Assembly: GCF_007752935.1 (NCBI RefSeq)
Contig: NZ_CP036319.1
Location: 868,001 to 932,000 of the forward strand
Direction of reading: 5' to 3'
Length of the DNA stretch: 64,000 bases
DNA from: Crateriforma conspicua
Lineage (GTDB): Bacteria; Planctomycetota; Planctomycetia; Pirellulales; Pirellulaceae
Under the pieces are notes generated by a model. The model had not been told where the DNA came from and made no database searches. It saw only the letters and a program-made list of their open reading frames with translations. Position 1 is the first letter of the stretch, and each line of letters begins with the position of its first letter. Shown here in pieces: positions 18,972 to 28,382 of this stretch. Both the position numbers and the translations under genes were made by a program.

Positions 18972-19892
18972 CTATTGAGACGGCGGTTGGTTGGGGGGCG
19001 AAATGGACGCCATGATCCGCGTGTGGAAGACGATTTGATCTGGGTACATGGAAAATACCATGTCCGGATAGAAGGTCGAAATCAATCGCTCCAGGGAGAC
19101 CATGTCACGCCGTGTCGAACTGTACGAATTGATCATTGATTCGGACAAGCTGATGCGATGATCGGATTGATTCAATCCGGCCAGTTCCCTGGCTCGCTGT
19201 TCCGCCGCTTTCATCGCTTGTTGCACCATCGCCAAGCGTTTCTGGGTGGTCACGTTGGCGGCAAACAATGCGATCGGATGTGAAATTTGGCTGGATGATG
19301 GTGAATAGATCACCGATCGCGAAGACGACGATGATTCCACCAAGTCCTCCGGTGGAAGGACTTGTAAAAGGTTTTGAAGTTGTTGTTGCCCTTCGACCAA
19401 GTTTGATTCTTGGTCGAGTGCTCGGTCGTCGAGTTCGTCCAAGATCAGCATGATACAGCGGGCGATCGTTTTCGGTTCGCTGGTGACGCCGTTGCGAGCC
19501 CGAAGAGCAATGGAGCTGACGGACTGCGATTCCGGACCGGCCGAAAAGAACGCGGAGTGGATGTGAGCTTGGTCACAACCCATTTCTGCTGCGGCACGTT
19601 CAATGACCAACCGGCGTCGACGCAAACCTTCGATCGCGTCCTGAGAATCGGAGGCGCTGCTGGATAAGGGAATCACCAGTGCAATGTGCGTGGGGGCCAA
19701 CGCGGTCTGGCTGGCATGCTGGATTGAAAAACGATGTGCCGTGTCGGAATGATCTGCCGCGTTTGCACCGGCCGGATTTACTTTCGCGGGTTTTGTATCG
19801 TCGGCGCTGACCAATCGATGTTGGCCGGTCAACAACAAACAAATGACCACCATTGTGGCGGCGACACGCCGGTGAACGTTTGCGAAAGACAT
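18972..19892 (-). CDS. Secreted protein, possibly SIMPL (DUF541)-like
   Basis: 306 aa from the ATG at 19892 (an upstream ATG at 19919 is less likely). A signal peptide spans 'MVVICLLLTGQHRLVSAD'. The layout of a mid-region helix 'VIERAAAEMGCDQAHIHSAFF' and a later 'AMKAAEQRARELAGL' helix with flanking strands resembles SIMPL/DUF541 proteins, which are periplasmic and of unclear role. The resemblance is by eye and weak. A Ser-rich stretch ('VESSSSSRSVIYSPSSS') separates the two parts. It stands alone between the rhodanese gene and the efflux operon. Confidence 0.55.
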   Translation of the reverse strand: MSFANVHRRVAATMVVICLLLTGQHRLVSADDTKPAKVNPAGANAADHSDTAHRFSIQHASQTALAPTHIALVIPLSSSASDSQDAIEGLRRRRLVIERAAAEMGCDQAHIHSAFFSAGPESQSVSSIALRARNGVTSEPKTIARCIMLILDELDDRALDQESNLVEGQQQLQNLLQVLPPEDLVESSSSSRSVIYSPSSSQISHPIALFAANVTTQKRLAMVQQAMKAAEQRARELAGLNQSDHRISLSESMINSYSSTRRDMVSLERLISTFYPDMVFSMYPDQIVFHTRIMASISPPNQPPSQ

Positions 19893-19975
19893 GACCATGA
19901 CCCCTTGTGAATAGACCAAAAAAATCAGCTGACATACCCCAGGGACATGATAGCCGATCCATCAATCTGATACGC

Positions 19976-20002
19976 AAAACGACCACCGGGAAGCGGTGGT
20001 CG
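19976..20002 (-). terminator. Rho-independent terminator of the RND efflux operon
   Basis: CGACCACCG (19980-19988) and CGGTGGTCG (19994-20002) form a perfect nine-pair stem with a five-base loop, followed on the minus strand by TTTT. It lies 48 bases past the lipoprotein stop codon. Confidence 0.65.
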
Positions 20003-20049
20003 CGTCATTCGGGGCACGATCGCGATTTGCGTGGTCAAACGCTGGAACG

Positions 20050-20418
20050 CTACATGCTCGGGGCCGGCGGACGTTCGCCAAACTTGGCTTCGTAGCGTGC
20101 GGCGAAGGACTCAAAGTTCTCCGGATGGCATTGGAAACACTGCGAATCTGGTCGGTTGTGTTCATCGCACCAGTCACCCTTGGCCTGGAATTCGGCCAGC
20201 AACGATGTGTCGCATAGCGGGCATTCGGATTCGGGAACGCCATGTTCACGACACCACCAACCACTGTGATCATCCGCCATCGCGACGACTTCATCACCGC
20301 CTTGGCCATCGGTTTGACGTGTGGACAACGAGTCGTCGGGTTCGCTTTGGCAGCCGGTCAACAGGCAGGCTCCGGTGCAAAGAAGTGCAGTCATGAATTG
20401 GTTTGCAAAACGCATCAA
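20050..20418 (-). CDS. Lipoprotein with two Cys/His modules, last gene of the efflux operon
   Basis: 122 aa. A type II signal peptide ends at the lipobox LLTGC (lipidated Cys23). The mature part holds two copies of C-x2-H-x6-C-x2-C: 'WCREHGVPESECPLC' (Cys56, His59, Cys66, Cys69) and 'WCDEHNRPDSQCFQC' (Cys84, His87, Cys94, Cys97). This is a likely soft-metal site. The same module is at the N-terminus of the adaptor protein encoded upstream. The ATG overlaps the pump stop codon by four bases (ATGA), so the three are translationally coupled. It may feed or buffer metal ions for the pump. Confidence 0.8.
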   Translation of the reverse strand: MMRFANQFMTALLCTGACLLTGCQSEPDDSLSTRQTDGQGGDEVVAMADDHSGWWCREHGVPESECPLCDTSLLAEFQAKGDWCDEHNRPDSQCFQCHPENFESFAARYEAKFGERPPAPSM

Positions 20419-23400
20419 TATTCTCGCTCAGAAGACAACAGGGAATGGCCGGCGTCCGCGGATGCAGAACTTGGGCCTGAAGGAAGGGACGTGGGATTCG
20501 TGCTGAAACCGTCAGCACCTGTTCGTGCCGATGAACTCAACGGAAGGTCATCGTTGGTGGTTCGATCGGTGGTCCCGCGAACGACCACATACAAGACTCG
20601 CAACACCAACAACGACATCACGGTCGCACTGATGACGCCACCGATGACTACGGTGGCCAACGGACGCTGGACTTCGGCACCTGTGCCTTCGCTGAATGCC
20701 ATGGGCACAAAGCCCAGCGCGGCGACCAGAGTCGTCATCAGCACCGGACGCAAACGTGTCATTGCCGCTTGATGGACCGCTTGCTGAAGCGGCACGCCTT
20801 GGCGACGCAGTGCACCGATGGTCGACACCAACAGCATGTCGTCCAACACGGCGACGCCCGATAGTGCGACGAATCCGATCGCCGCACTGATCGAAAACGG
20901 CATGTCGCGAATCCACAGGGCGAAGATGCCGCCGGTCCAAGCGAACGGGATGCCGGTGAAAACGCGGACCGTGTCAATCAGATTGCCATACGTGATGTAA
21001 AGCAGGCCCAGGATCAACGCGAGCGCGATCGGTACGACGATCATCAGACGCTGTCGCCCGCGAATCATGTGTTCGAACTGGCCACCGAATTCGACGTAGT
21101 ACCGGGACGACGGCATGACGATGTTTCGAGCGATTGCGGCTTGGGCTTCTCGGACAAAGCTGCCGACATCACGCCCACGCACATTGACCGAAACGGTGAC
21201 GCGGCGTTGCCCCCATTCGCGTGCGATCTGTGACGGCCCGGTGGTTACCGTGACGTCGGCCAAGCGTTCCAGTGGGATTTGTTGGCCGTCGGGTGTGGTT
21301 ACCGGAATCGATCGAATCGACGGAACATCGTGTCGCGCATCGTCGATCAAGGTCACGGTCAGCGGGAATCGCAATTGGCCTTCGAAAACGTCACCGACCG
21401 GCCGGTTTCCGATGGCCTGAACCAGGTCCAATACTTCCGATGCGGCGATCCCGTACCGGGCGATTTCGTCCTGGCGGATGCGTACTTGAAGCATCGGCTG
21501 GCCGGTCAACTGAGTCGCGCCGACGTCGGCGGCCCCATCAATTCGCAGCAACTGCGCTTCGATCTCTCCGGCCTTTTCCGCCAGCGTCTCCAGGTCATCA
21601 CCGTAAAGCTTGACGGCAATGTCAGATCGTGAACCGGTGCCCATTTCATCCAGCCGCAACTTGATCGGCTGGGTATAGGCCAGACGCTGTCCCGGCAGAT
21701 CACGCAGCACCTGTTCGATCAATGCGGTCAATTCACCTTGTGTGCCGGCTTTGACCCATTGGTCGCGAGGGCGGAGCGTGATGAAGACATCGGTCAGCTC
21801 CAATCCCATCGGATCGGTGGCGATCTCCGCTGATCCGATGCGGCTCCAGACGTGCGCGACCTCATCGGGAAACGATTCCAAGATGGCGCGTTCCATTTGG
21901 GTGTTGAACCGAATGGAATCTTCCAGTTCCGTTCCCGCCAATCGGACCACATTGATTGCAACGGCGCCTTCGGAAAGCTGGGGCATGAACTCAGTCCCCA
22001 GATTCGGGGCGATCATCCCAAACGCCACGACCAGCACGCCCGCCGCTAAGCCGATCACCGCCAGCTTCTGGTTCATCGTGAACCGCAACACTGGTTCGTA
22101 AAGCCGTTGCAGTACGCGGACAAGCCATGGTTCGCGCTGGATCGGGCGTTTGGGCAGCAATAGACTGGCCAACACTGGCATCAGAGTCATTGACATCAGC
22201 ATCGATCCGGCCAGAGCAAAAATGACGGTCATCGCCATCGGCCGAAACATTTTGCCTTCGATGCCTTCCAGCGTCAGAATCGGCAGGTACACGATCATGA
22301 TGATCAGTTCGCCGAACAACGTCGGGCCTCGGACTTCCATGGCCGCATCGCGGATGATTTCCAACCTTGATTTGCGCTGTCGTTCACCGGCGATTCCCAG
22401 GTGACGGACGCAGTTTTCAATCATCACCACCGAACTGTCGACGACCAGGCCGAAGTCGATGGCGCCCAGGCTTAACAGGCTGGCCGCGATGCCGAATCGC
22501 CACATGCCGGTGAACGCGAATAGCATCGACAAAGGAATCGCCATCGCGACGATCAGACCGGCACGCAGGCTGCCCAGAAAGACAAACAAGATGGCCACCA
22601 CCAACAGACCACCTTCGAAGAGGTTACGGCGGACCGTTTCAATCACCGAATCGACCAATTCGGTGCGGTCATACATCGTGACCAATTGCATGCCGCTTGG
22701 CAGATTGTCACGGATTTCTTCGATCTTGATCTTCAGTTCGTGGGTGTAGTGATGGGTGTTTTCGCCCATCAGCATGAATCCCAAACCCATCACCGCTTCG
22801 CCACGTCCGTCGGCCGATACCGCGCCACGTCGAATTTCGTGACCGATGTCGACGTTTGCAACATCGCGGATGCGAATCGGCGTTCCCTCGGATGCTTTGA
22901 CGACGATGTCGCCGATCTGTTCGACGTTGGTGGTTCGGCCGATTCCTTGGACCAGCAACATTTCGCCCAGTCGATCGATCTTGCCGCCACCGACGTTTCG
23001 ATTGTTCTGTTGCAATGCGACGATGACATCGGTGAACGTCAGCTGACGGGCGATCAGCCGTGCCGGGTCAACACGCACTTGGAACTGTTTCTCAAAACCG
23101 CCCCAACTGTTGATCTCTGCTGTGCCGGCGACGGTTCGAAGCTGTGGTTTGACGATCCAGTCTTGGGCGGTTCGCAACTCGGTCAACAAACGTTGTCGCT
23201 GTTGCGGTGACAGTTCTGTGAAATCGACGTCTGGATACGTCAGGACGTAATGAAAGACCTCTCCCAAACCCGTTGCGACCGGCCCCATCGTGGGCGGTGA
23301 CACGCCAAAAGGTAGCGTGACGGTGGCCAAGCGTTCGGCGACGACTTGGCGTGCAAAGTAGATATCGGTGTCGTCATCGAATGTGACGACGACTTGTGAA

Positions 23401-23672
23401 AACCCGAACTTGGAAACCGAACGAATATTCTGAAGCGACGGCATGCCGCTGAGCGCTTGCTCGATCCGGTAGGTGATCTGGCGTTCGATCTCCTCCGGTC
23501 CCAGGGCCGGCGCGGTCGTGTTGATCTGCACCATCACCGGCGTCGTGTCGGGGAACGCGTCAATGTCCAATTGGGACAGCGCGTAAGCCCCGGTGCCAAA
23601 CAATGCGACCAGGCTTAGCAACACCGCCGCACGATGTCGCAGGGACAATTCAATCAGAAGCTTCAGCATCAT
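20415..23672 (-). CDS. CzcA/CusA-type heavy-metal efflux RND transporter
   Basis: 1085 aa, full length for the HME-RND family. The start 'LIELSLRHRAAVLLSLVALFGTGAYALSQL' region is the first membrane helix (described, not quoted further); 'DIDAFPDTTPVMVQINT' follows. The proton-relay motif 'DFGLVVDSSVVMIEN' in helix 4 (~residue 405) holds the Asp/Asp/Glu of the CzcA group, with Ser-Ser where CzcA has Gly-Ala. Two repeats of six helices with two periplasmic loops are visible. The family exports divalent or monovalent metals from the periplasm; which metal is not determined here. It lies directly after the adaptor gene (7 bases) and overlaps the lipoprotein gene. No outer-membrane TolC/CzcC gene is in the window. 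Confidence 0.95.
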   Translation of the reverse strand: MMLKLLIELSLRHRAAVLLSLVALFGTGAYALSQLDIDAFPDTTPVMVQINTTAPALGPEEIERQITYRIEQALSGMPSLQNIRSVSKFGFSQVVVTFDDDTDIYFARQVVAERLATVTLPFGVSPPTMGPVATGLGEVFHYVLTYPDVDFTELSPQQRQRLLTELRTAQDWIVKPQLRTVAGTAEINSWGGFEKQFQVRVDPARLIARQLTFTDVIVALQQNNRNVGGGKIDRLGEMLLVQGIGRTTNVEQIGDIVVKASEGTPIRIRDVANVDIGHEIRRGAVSADGRGEAVMGLGFMLMGENTHHYTHELKIKIEEIRDNLPSGMQLVTMYDRTELVDSVIETVRRNLFEGGLLVVAILFVFLGSLRAGLIVAMAIPLSMLFAFTGMWRFGIAASLLSLGAIDFGLVVDSSVVMIENCVRHLGIAGERQRKSRLEIIRDAAMEVRGPTLFGELIIMIVYLPILTLEGIEGKMFRPMAMTVIFALAGSMLMSMTLMPVLASLLLPKRPIQREPWLVRVLQRLYEPVLRFTMNQKLAVIGLAAGVLVVAFGMIAPNLGTEFMPQLSEGAVAINVVRLAGTELEDSIRFNTQMERAILESFPDEVAHVWSRIGSAEIATDPMGLELTDVFITLRPRDQWVKAGTQGELTALIEQVLRDLPGQRLAYTQPIKLRLDEMGTGSRSDIAVKLYGDDLETLAEKAGEIEAQLLRIDGAADVGATQLTGQPMLQVRIRQDEIARYGIAASEVLDLVQAIGNRPVGDVFEGQLRFPLTVTLIDDARHDVPSIRSIPVTTPDGQQIPLERLADVTVTTGPSQIAREWGQRRVTVSVNVRGRDVGSFVREAQAAIARNIVMPSSRYYVEFGGQFEHMIRGRQRLMIVVPIALALILGLLYITYGNLIDTVRVFTGIPFAWTGGIFALWIRDMPFSISAAIGFVALSGVAVLDDMLLVSTIGALRRQGVPLQQAVHQAAMTRLRPVLMTTLVAALGFVPMAFSEGTGAEVQRPLATVVIGGVISATVMSLLVLRVLYVVVRGTTDRTTNDDLPLSSSARTGADGFSTNPTSLPSGPSSASADAGHSLLSSEREY

Positions 23673-23679
23673 GATGGAC

Positions 23680-25302
23680 TCAGCGGCCGCACGTGCATCC
23701 GGCGCCCAAATTGCCTCGCAGCAATTGCGCTCTCAGGACGTCACTGCCCTTGGTGGCCACCACTTCGCCAGGCAGAACGCCGGCGATGATTTCGACAAAA
23801 CCGTCCTGCTTCGAACCCGGGCGAACGGACCGGGTAACAAAGAACTTTGGTCGGTCCTCTTCAAAGAATCTTGCGTCACGCACAAAGACCACGTGGCCGT
23901 CACCGTCCCACTGCAATGCGGTTTCGGGAACGACGATCGAATCGGGCTCCTGTCGCAAGATGATTTGGCCCAATCCGAACGACTCGTTGCGCAAACTTTG
24001 GTCCGGGTTTTTCAGTACCGCACGGACCGCGACGGTGCGTGTGGTGGGATCCACGTCGGTACTGATCCAGGTCAATTGTCCTTCATGCGTCTTGTTTTGA
24101 CCGTCGGGGCGATAGCGAACGGTTTGGCCCAGATGAACCCATTCGGCCTGTTCAGCGGGAACTCGCAAATCCAGCCAAACTTGACGAGTGTCGACGACGC
24201 GGAAAAGTTCATTGCCACGATTGACCACTTCGCCGACATTGGTGCGAAGGTGCGTGACAATGCCTTGCAGCGGAGCGGTGACGGCGATCAGATTGGCCCC
24301 GGATAGGTCTTGCGACGAGGCATCATCGGATTCCGGGCGTCCCAGACGGCGGACGGCCATTTTTGCCGCTTCTAATTCAAGCGTTCGAAAATGATCGATA
24401 TCAACGGCCAAGCCCAAATTGGCCAAACGCCCCGCCGCGTCGTCGACATCGGCACGGGCTTGCTGGAGTTGATTTTCACCATCCAGAATTCGCTTGCCTG
24501 AAACGGCGCTGCCGGCCAACGGACGCAAGCGACGAAGGTTGTCGCGACAGAAATGTTCGTGGGATAGCGCCGCTTGCAATTCGGCCTTGATTCGTCCGGC
24601 TTCCGCACAGTCGATAATCCCCAGCGTCTGGCCTTGTTCGACCCACTGCCCGATTTGGACAAAGATGCGACGGACCGTGCCGTCGGCCGGTGGCGACACC
24701 TGAGCCAACTTGGTTGCGTCGTACCGAATGACTCCTGACGCATCGATGGATTCGACCACGGTGCGGCGGGTCACCGGTTCAACGTCCACGCCGGCTTTTT
24801 CCATTGCCTGCATCGAAGCGGATTGGATGCGGACACCGGCGGTCTTGCTGATCGGCAGGTTCGTCGATCGTGGCAAGGACTGGAGCGCGCGATCGGCACG
24901 CCGCAGATCTTGATTGGTCACTTCGGCGGGCGGCGATAGTTCCGCCAGCGTCGGATTTTCGAAAACGCAACCGTGGACGCCGTGCGTTGTGCAATACGCT
25001 AATGACGGTGCGTCGTCCAGCAAGTTTGGCCGACAAACAATACAGATGTCTTCCGGGACACCGTGACTGGCGCACCAATTGGCCATTGCATCGGGCTTCT
25101 CATTTGCCGTCAGCGTTGAAAAACTTGGCAACGTCCATCCGGTGGAATGTCCGTACCAGCCCAAGACGCCCAGCGCTGCGAAGACGCATGCCGTGGGGAT
25201 CCAGTTGGTGGCTTTCCAAACAATCGCGCGGATCGATGTCGCGGGACGTTCCAGCGAATCGGACGGCTTGGGATCGGACACAAAAACGGTGGGCGGCATC
25301 AC
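23680..25302 (-). CDS. RND periplasmic adaptor subunit with N-terminal Cys/His module
   Basis: 540 aa. A membrane anchor is at ~34-51. A C-x2-H-x6-C-x2-C module is at Cys77-His80-Cys87-Cys90 ('WCASHGVPEDICIVC') and a degenerate second at Cys104-His107-Cys112. The rest is a membrane-fusion protein of the CusB/CzcB type: barrel-sandwich hybrid ('GTVRRIFVQIGQWVEQGQTLG'-type lipoyl half), an alpha-hairpin, second lipoyl half ('LQGIVTHLRTNVGEVV') and beta-barrel ('VWLDLRVPAEQAEWVHLG'). The extreme C-terminus has Cys-Thr-Cys, another potential metal ligand. Like CusB it should bridge pump and outer-membrane channel and may pass on metal. It is preceded by the Cys-rich gene and followed by the pump gene. 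Confidence 0.93.
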   Translation of the reverse strand: MMPPTVFVSDPKPSDSLERPATSIRAIVWKATNWIPTACVFAALGVLGWYGHSTGWTLPSFSTLTANEKPDAMANWCASHGVPEDICIVCRPNLLDDAPSLAYCTTHGVHGCVFENPTLAELSPPAEVTNQDLRRADRALQSLPRSTNLPISKTAGVRIQSASMQAMEKAGVDVEPVTRRTVVESIDASGVIRYDATKLAQVSPPADGTVRRIFVQIGQWVEQGQTLGIIDCAEAGRIKAELQAALSHEHFCRDNLRRLRPLAGSAVSGKRILDGENQLQQARADVDDAAGRLANLGLAVDIDHFRTLELEAAKMAVRRLGRPESDDASSQDLSGANLIAVTAPLQGIVTHLRTNVGEVVNRGNELFRVVDTRQVWLDLRVPAEQAEWVHLGQTVRYRPDGQNKTHEGQLTWISTDVDPTTRTVAVRAVLKNPDQSLRNESFGLGQIILRQEPDSIVVPETALQWDGDGHVVFVRDARFFEEDRPKFFVTRSVRPGSKQDGFVEIIAGVLPGEVVATKGSDVLRAQLLRGNLGAGCTCGR

Positions 25303-25464
25303 GTTGTCTCCGTGAGCGGTACGTCAGAAATCGCCGGAACGTGACATTCCGGCGCTGCGTGCATGTCCGAATTGACGTGACGTCTTCCTTGGTCACCGTG
25401 GGACCAGACGCCAGGGACAGACACGAGTAGGAATCGACAAAACCAAAACAGGTTTGATCGATCG

Positions 25465-25911
25465 CTACAAACGCAATGTGCACTGAAGTAGCAAGCGGTC
25501 TTTCCCGCCGATCGACGGGCCCACATCATCCATCGAACGTCGAAGGCGTCGCTTGCAAGGCATGATCGGATGGCCCAAAACATCGTTGCCGACGATGAAT
25601 TGGAACAGGTCCGTCGGACGTGTCGATGCCACCACCGCGTCGGGCAGCAGAGCCCCATGACAGATGCAGTCGTGACAATCACCCGGGCAATCCAACGGTT
25701 GCGGATCGCCGGTCTTGTCGACCAATTCAACAGCCGGGGCGGCGTCACAACCACAGCAACGGTTGCAAGCGAACGCGGCACCGGCGGGTGCGTCGGATCC
25801 GATACCGAATGCCAAAGCACCATCCACCGTCGCGGCACAACAGCACCGATCCAATGCCGGACAAGCCAGCACGATCAGGATCAGGCACAGATGCAGAAGA
25901 CGTTCGATCAA
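25465..25911 (-). CDS. Cys-rich secreted protein, first gene of the efflux operon
   Basis: 148 aa. A signal segment 'LLHLCLILIVLACPALDRCCC' begins the protein and the mature part has a dense Cys block ('CNRCCGCD', 'CPGDCHDCICHG'). I do not recognise a named domain; the composition suggests metal binding. It precedes the adaptor gene by 162 bases on the same strand and has the same unusual Cys use as other members, so I assign it to the same operon. A competing frame (25299-25838) lacks a signal peptide and is a shadow. Confidence 0.6.
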   Translation of the reverse strand: MIERLLHLCLILIVLACPALDRCCCAATVDGALAFGIGSDAPAGAAFACNRCCGCDAAPAVELVDKTGDPQPLDCPGDCHDCICHGALLPDAVVASTRPTDLFQFIVGNDVLGHPIMPCKRRLRRSMDDVGPSIGGKDRLLLQCTLRL

Positions 25912-26132
25912 GTTGCGAGAATTCGGTGCGGGGAAACGGGAGATTCGGAGCGGGGGGCGATGCGTCCGCTGGACTGGAGGCTACTGACCGGGCGAGGCCG
26001 GGCACCGGTGCTGTACAAAAATTCGCCAAGCAAATCGTTGCACAACGAGCCGCAGCGAAACGATCGTCGTCGCCTATCGCGCCCATTGTTGAAGCCGTTC
26101 CCGGCCAGGTCAACTTCGAAATTCATGACGGA

Positions 26133-28223
26133 TCACTCCGGCAACGGCGGGTCGGTGAATTCCGCAAGCGTTTCATCCTGCGTTTCATCCACCAACGAAC
26201 CAATGATCGGAGTGCTTTCGATTCCGTCATCACTTTGGTTGACCGTCGAAGCCAATTCAAGCGATTCGACGTGCGTCGACAACGACGGGTAGGTGTATTG
26301 CTCGAAAGTCTGCAGAAAGTTTTCTCGTAACTCCTGTCCGTGTTCCCGGTCGATCACGTTCTGTTCGATGGCTTCATCAATCGCGACGCTCAGCCGATCG
26401 CTCAGGTCCGCGACGTCGTACTGCATGTACTCCAAAACGCGTCCCACGGTGTCACCACCGATCGCGGCACAGATCACCGGGCCACCGTCTTGGAACTCGA
26501 CATGGACCGCGTTGGTGTCGCCGAACAGATTGTGAAGATCTCCCAAGATTTCTTGATATGCTCCCACCAAAAAAACGCCCAGGCGATACGGATTGCCGGG
26601 AATCAAACTGTGCAACCGCAGCGTCTGGCACCGCTTGCCCCCGCACACGAATTCATCAATCTTTCCGTCGCTGTCGCACGTGATATCCCCCAGAACCGCG
26701 TGACGCGTCGGTTCTTCCTGTAAACGATGGATCGGCATGATGGGAAACAGATGCTCGATCGCCCAAGCATCGGGAACCGATTGGAACAACGAAAAGTTTG
26801 CAAAGTAGGTGTCCGACAGCATCCGGTTCAGCGATTTCAACTCCTCCGGCATCTCGGGCAATTCACTGGCCAAGTCCCGCACCTTGTGGCAAAGTGCGAA
26901 GTAGACGTTTTCGGCCGCGACGCGTTGTTCCAGCGGCAAGTAACCGCCGCTAAACAGGTTCATGCAAAGGTCCAGCGAAACCTGCGCGTCGTGGAACGAT
27001 TCCATCAAATTGTCCGCATTCAGGTGGCTGAACGCCCACCACAAATCATGAACCGGCTGTTCATACGACTGGGGTGGTGATGTGCCTTCGCCATCGGGTG
27101 CGGCCGTTGCGCTGGCCCAGTCCGGCAGTTCCGGTGAACCTTGCGCAGCAACGCCCAACGTGTCAAAGACAAGCACGCTGTGTTGGGCAGCCACCGACCG
27201 CCCGCTTTCGGAAAACAGTTCCGGATGCGGGACGTCCGATTCATCGCACACCGTTTGGATTTGGTACACGATGTCGTTGGCGTATTCCTGCATCGAATAA
27301 TTCATGCTGGATTGTGAATCCGATTTGGATCCGTCGTAATCGATTCCCAAACCGCCGCCGACGTCCAGGTGACCGAGTGCCGCTCCGCGTCGGTACAGAT
27401 CGGCGTAAATCCTGGCGGCTTCCAAGATCGCGGACTTCAATTGGCGGATGTTGCCTATCTGGCTGCCCACGTGGAAATGCAACAACTGAAAACAGTCGCC
27501 CATTCCCATTTCCAACAAGTGATCCAAACACTGGGTGACCTCCGCGACGGTCAAGCCGAACTTGCTGCGGTATCCGCCGCTGGCTTGCCAACGCCCGGAA
27601 CCACGGGTCGCCAGTTTGACCCGGATACCAATCCGCGGACGCACGCCGGCAGCATTCGCCAGACGCAGCAGGACGTCCAACTCGCTTCGTTTTTCGATCA
27701 CCGGAAAGACTTTGCGGCCCAGTCGCTGGGCGGACAATGCCAGGTCGAGAACCGCTTCGTCCTTCACCCCGTTGCAAACGATCGGTGAATCCGGCGGTGA
27801 CATTGCGATGGCCGCCAACAGTTCCGCTTTGCTGCCGGCCTCGATTCCGAATCCCAGTTTGGCGCCGGTTTCGACGATTTCCGCGACGACGTCTTTTTGT
27901 TGATTGACCTTGATCGGAAAGACGCAGCGATAGCGATTTTGGTACTGGTGGTCGTCGATCGCCTGGCGAAAACACTGGTCCAAGCGGTGCAAGCGATCAC
28001 GCAGGATGCCGCCGAAGCGAACCAGGATCGGCAGCCTCATTCCGTCGGCCACCAGCGATTCGATCAATGCGTGCAGATCGACCGAAGCCTCAGGGTTGCG
28101 ATCGGGCGATATCAATACCGTGCCGTCGGGCGATACGTGAAAATAGTCGTCGCCCCATCGAGCGATCCCATATTCGTCCACTGCGTTTTGAATCGACCAT
28201 GCGGTACCGATGGATTGCGTCAA
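26133..28223 (-). CDS. speA: Biosynthetic arginine decarboxylase
   Basis: 696 aa, normal for SpeA is ~630-660. It decarboxylates arginine to agmatine for polyamine synthesis with PLP. The PLP lysine is in 'FPIKVNQQ' (~residue 104); 'LLHFHVGSQIGNI', 'LDVGGGLGIDYDGS', 'SESGRSVAA' and 'CDSDGKIDEFV' are the TIM-barrel and active-site motifs of the large ODC/DapDC/ArgDC group in SpeA form. The N-terminal 'NAVDEYGIARWGDDYF' is also typical. The gene is single and not near other polyamine genes (no agmatinase or agmatine deiminase in the window). Confidence 0.96.
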   Translation of the reverse strand: MTQSIGTAWSIQNAVDEYGIARWGDDYFHVSPDGTVLISPDRNPEASVDLHALIESLVADGMRLPILVRFGGILRDRLHRLDQCFRQAIDDHQYQNRYRCVFPIKVNQQKDVVAEIVETGAKLGFGIEAGSKAELLAAIAMSPPDSPIVCNGVKDEAVLDLALSAQRLGRKVFPVIEKRSELDVLLRLANAAGVRPRIGIRVKLATRGSGRWQASGGYRSKFGLTVAEVTQCLDHLLEMGMGDCFQLLHFHVGSQIGNIRQLKSAILEAARIYADLYRRGAALGHLDVGGGLGIDYDGSKSDSQSSMNYSMQEYANDIVYQIQTVCDESDVPHPELFSESGRSVAAQHSVLVFDTLGVAAQGSPELPDWASATAAPDGEGTSPPQSYEQPVHDLWWAFSHLNADNLMESFHDAQVSLDLCMNLFSGGYLPLEQRVAAENVYFALCHKVRDLASELPEMPEELKSLNRMLSDTYFANFSLFQSVPDAWAIEHLFPIMPIHRLQEEPTRHAVLGDITCDSDGKIDEFVCGGKRCQTLRLHSLIPGNPYRLGVFLVGAYQEILGDLHNLFGDTNAVHVEFQDGGPVICAAIGGDTVGRVLEYMQYDVADLSDRLSVAIDEAIEQNVIDREHGQELRENFLQTFEQYTYPSLSTHVESLELASTVNQSDDGIESTPIIGSLVDETQDETLAEFTDPPLPE

Positions 28224-28382
28224 TGCACCAAAGCCTTTGGGGAATAACGGCGGCGGTCATCCAAAAGATGGGACGACCCAAAGCGCGCACAGTATCCAAA
28301 CGACATTTGATTTGGTCTAGCAGCGATTCACCAGAATTTTGAGGTCTTTTGGGGGATCCATCCGTGTTCCACCCCCATCTCG

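Noticed and set aside
25299-25838. 179-residue minus frame over the Cys-rich gene.
   Set aside because: The 25465-25911 frame has a signal peptide and ordered Cys; this one has neither.
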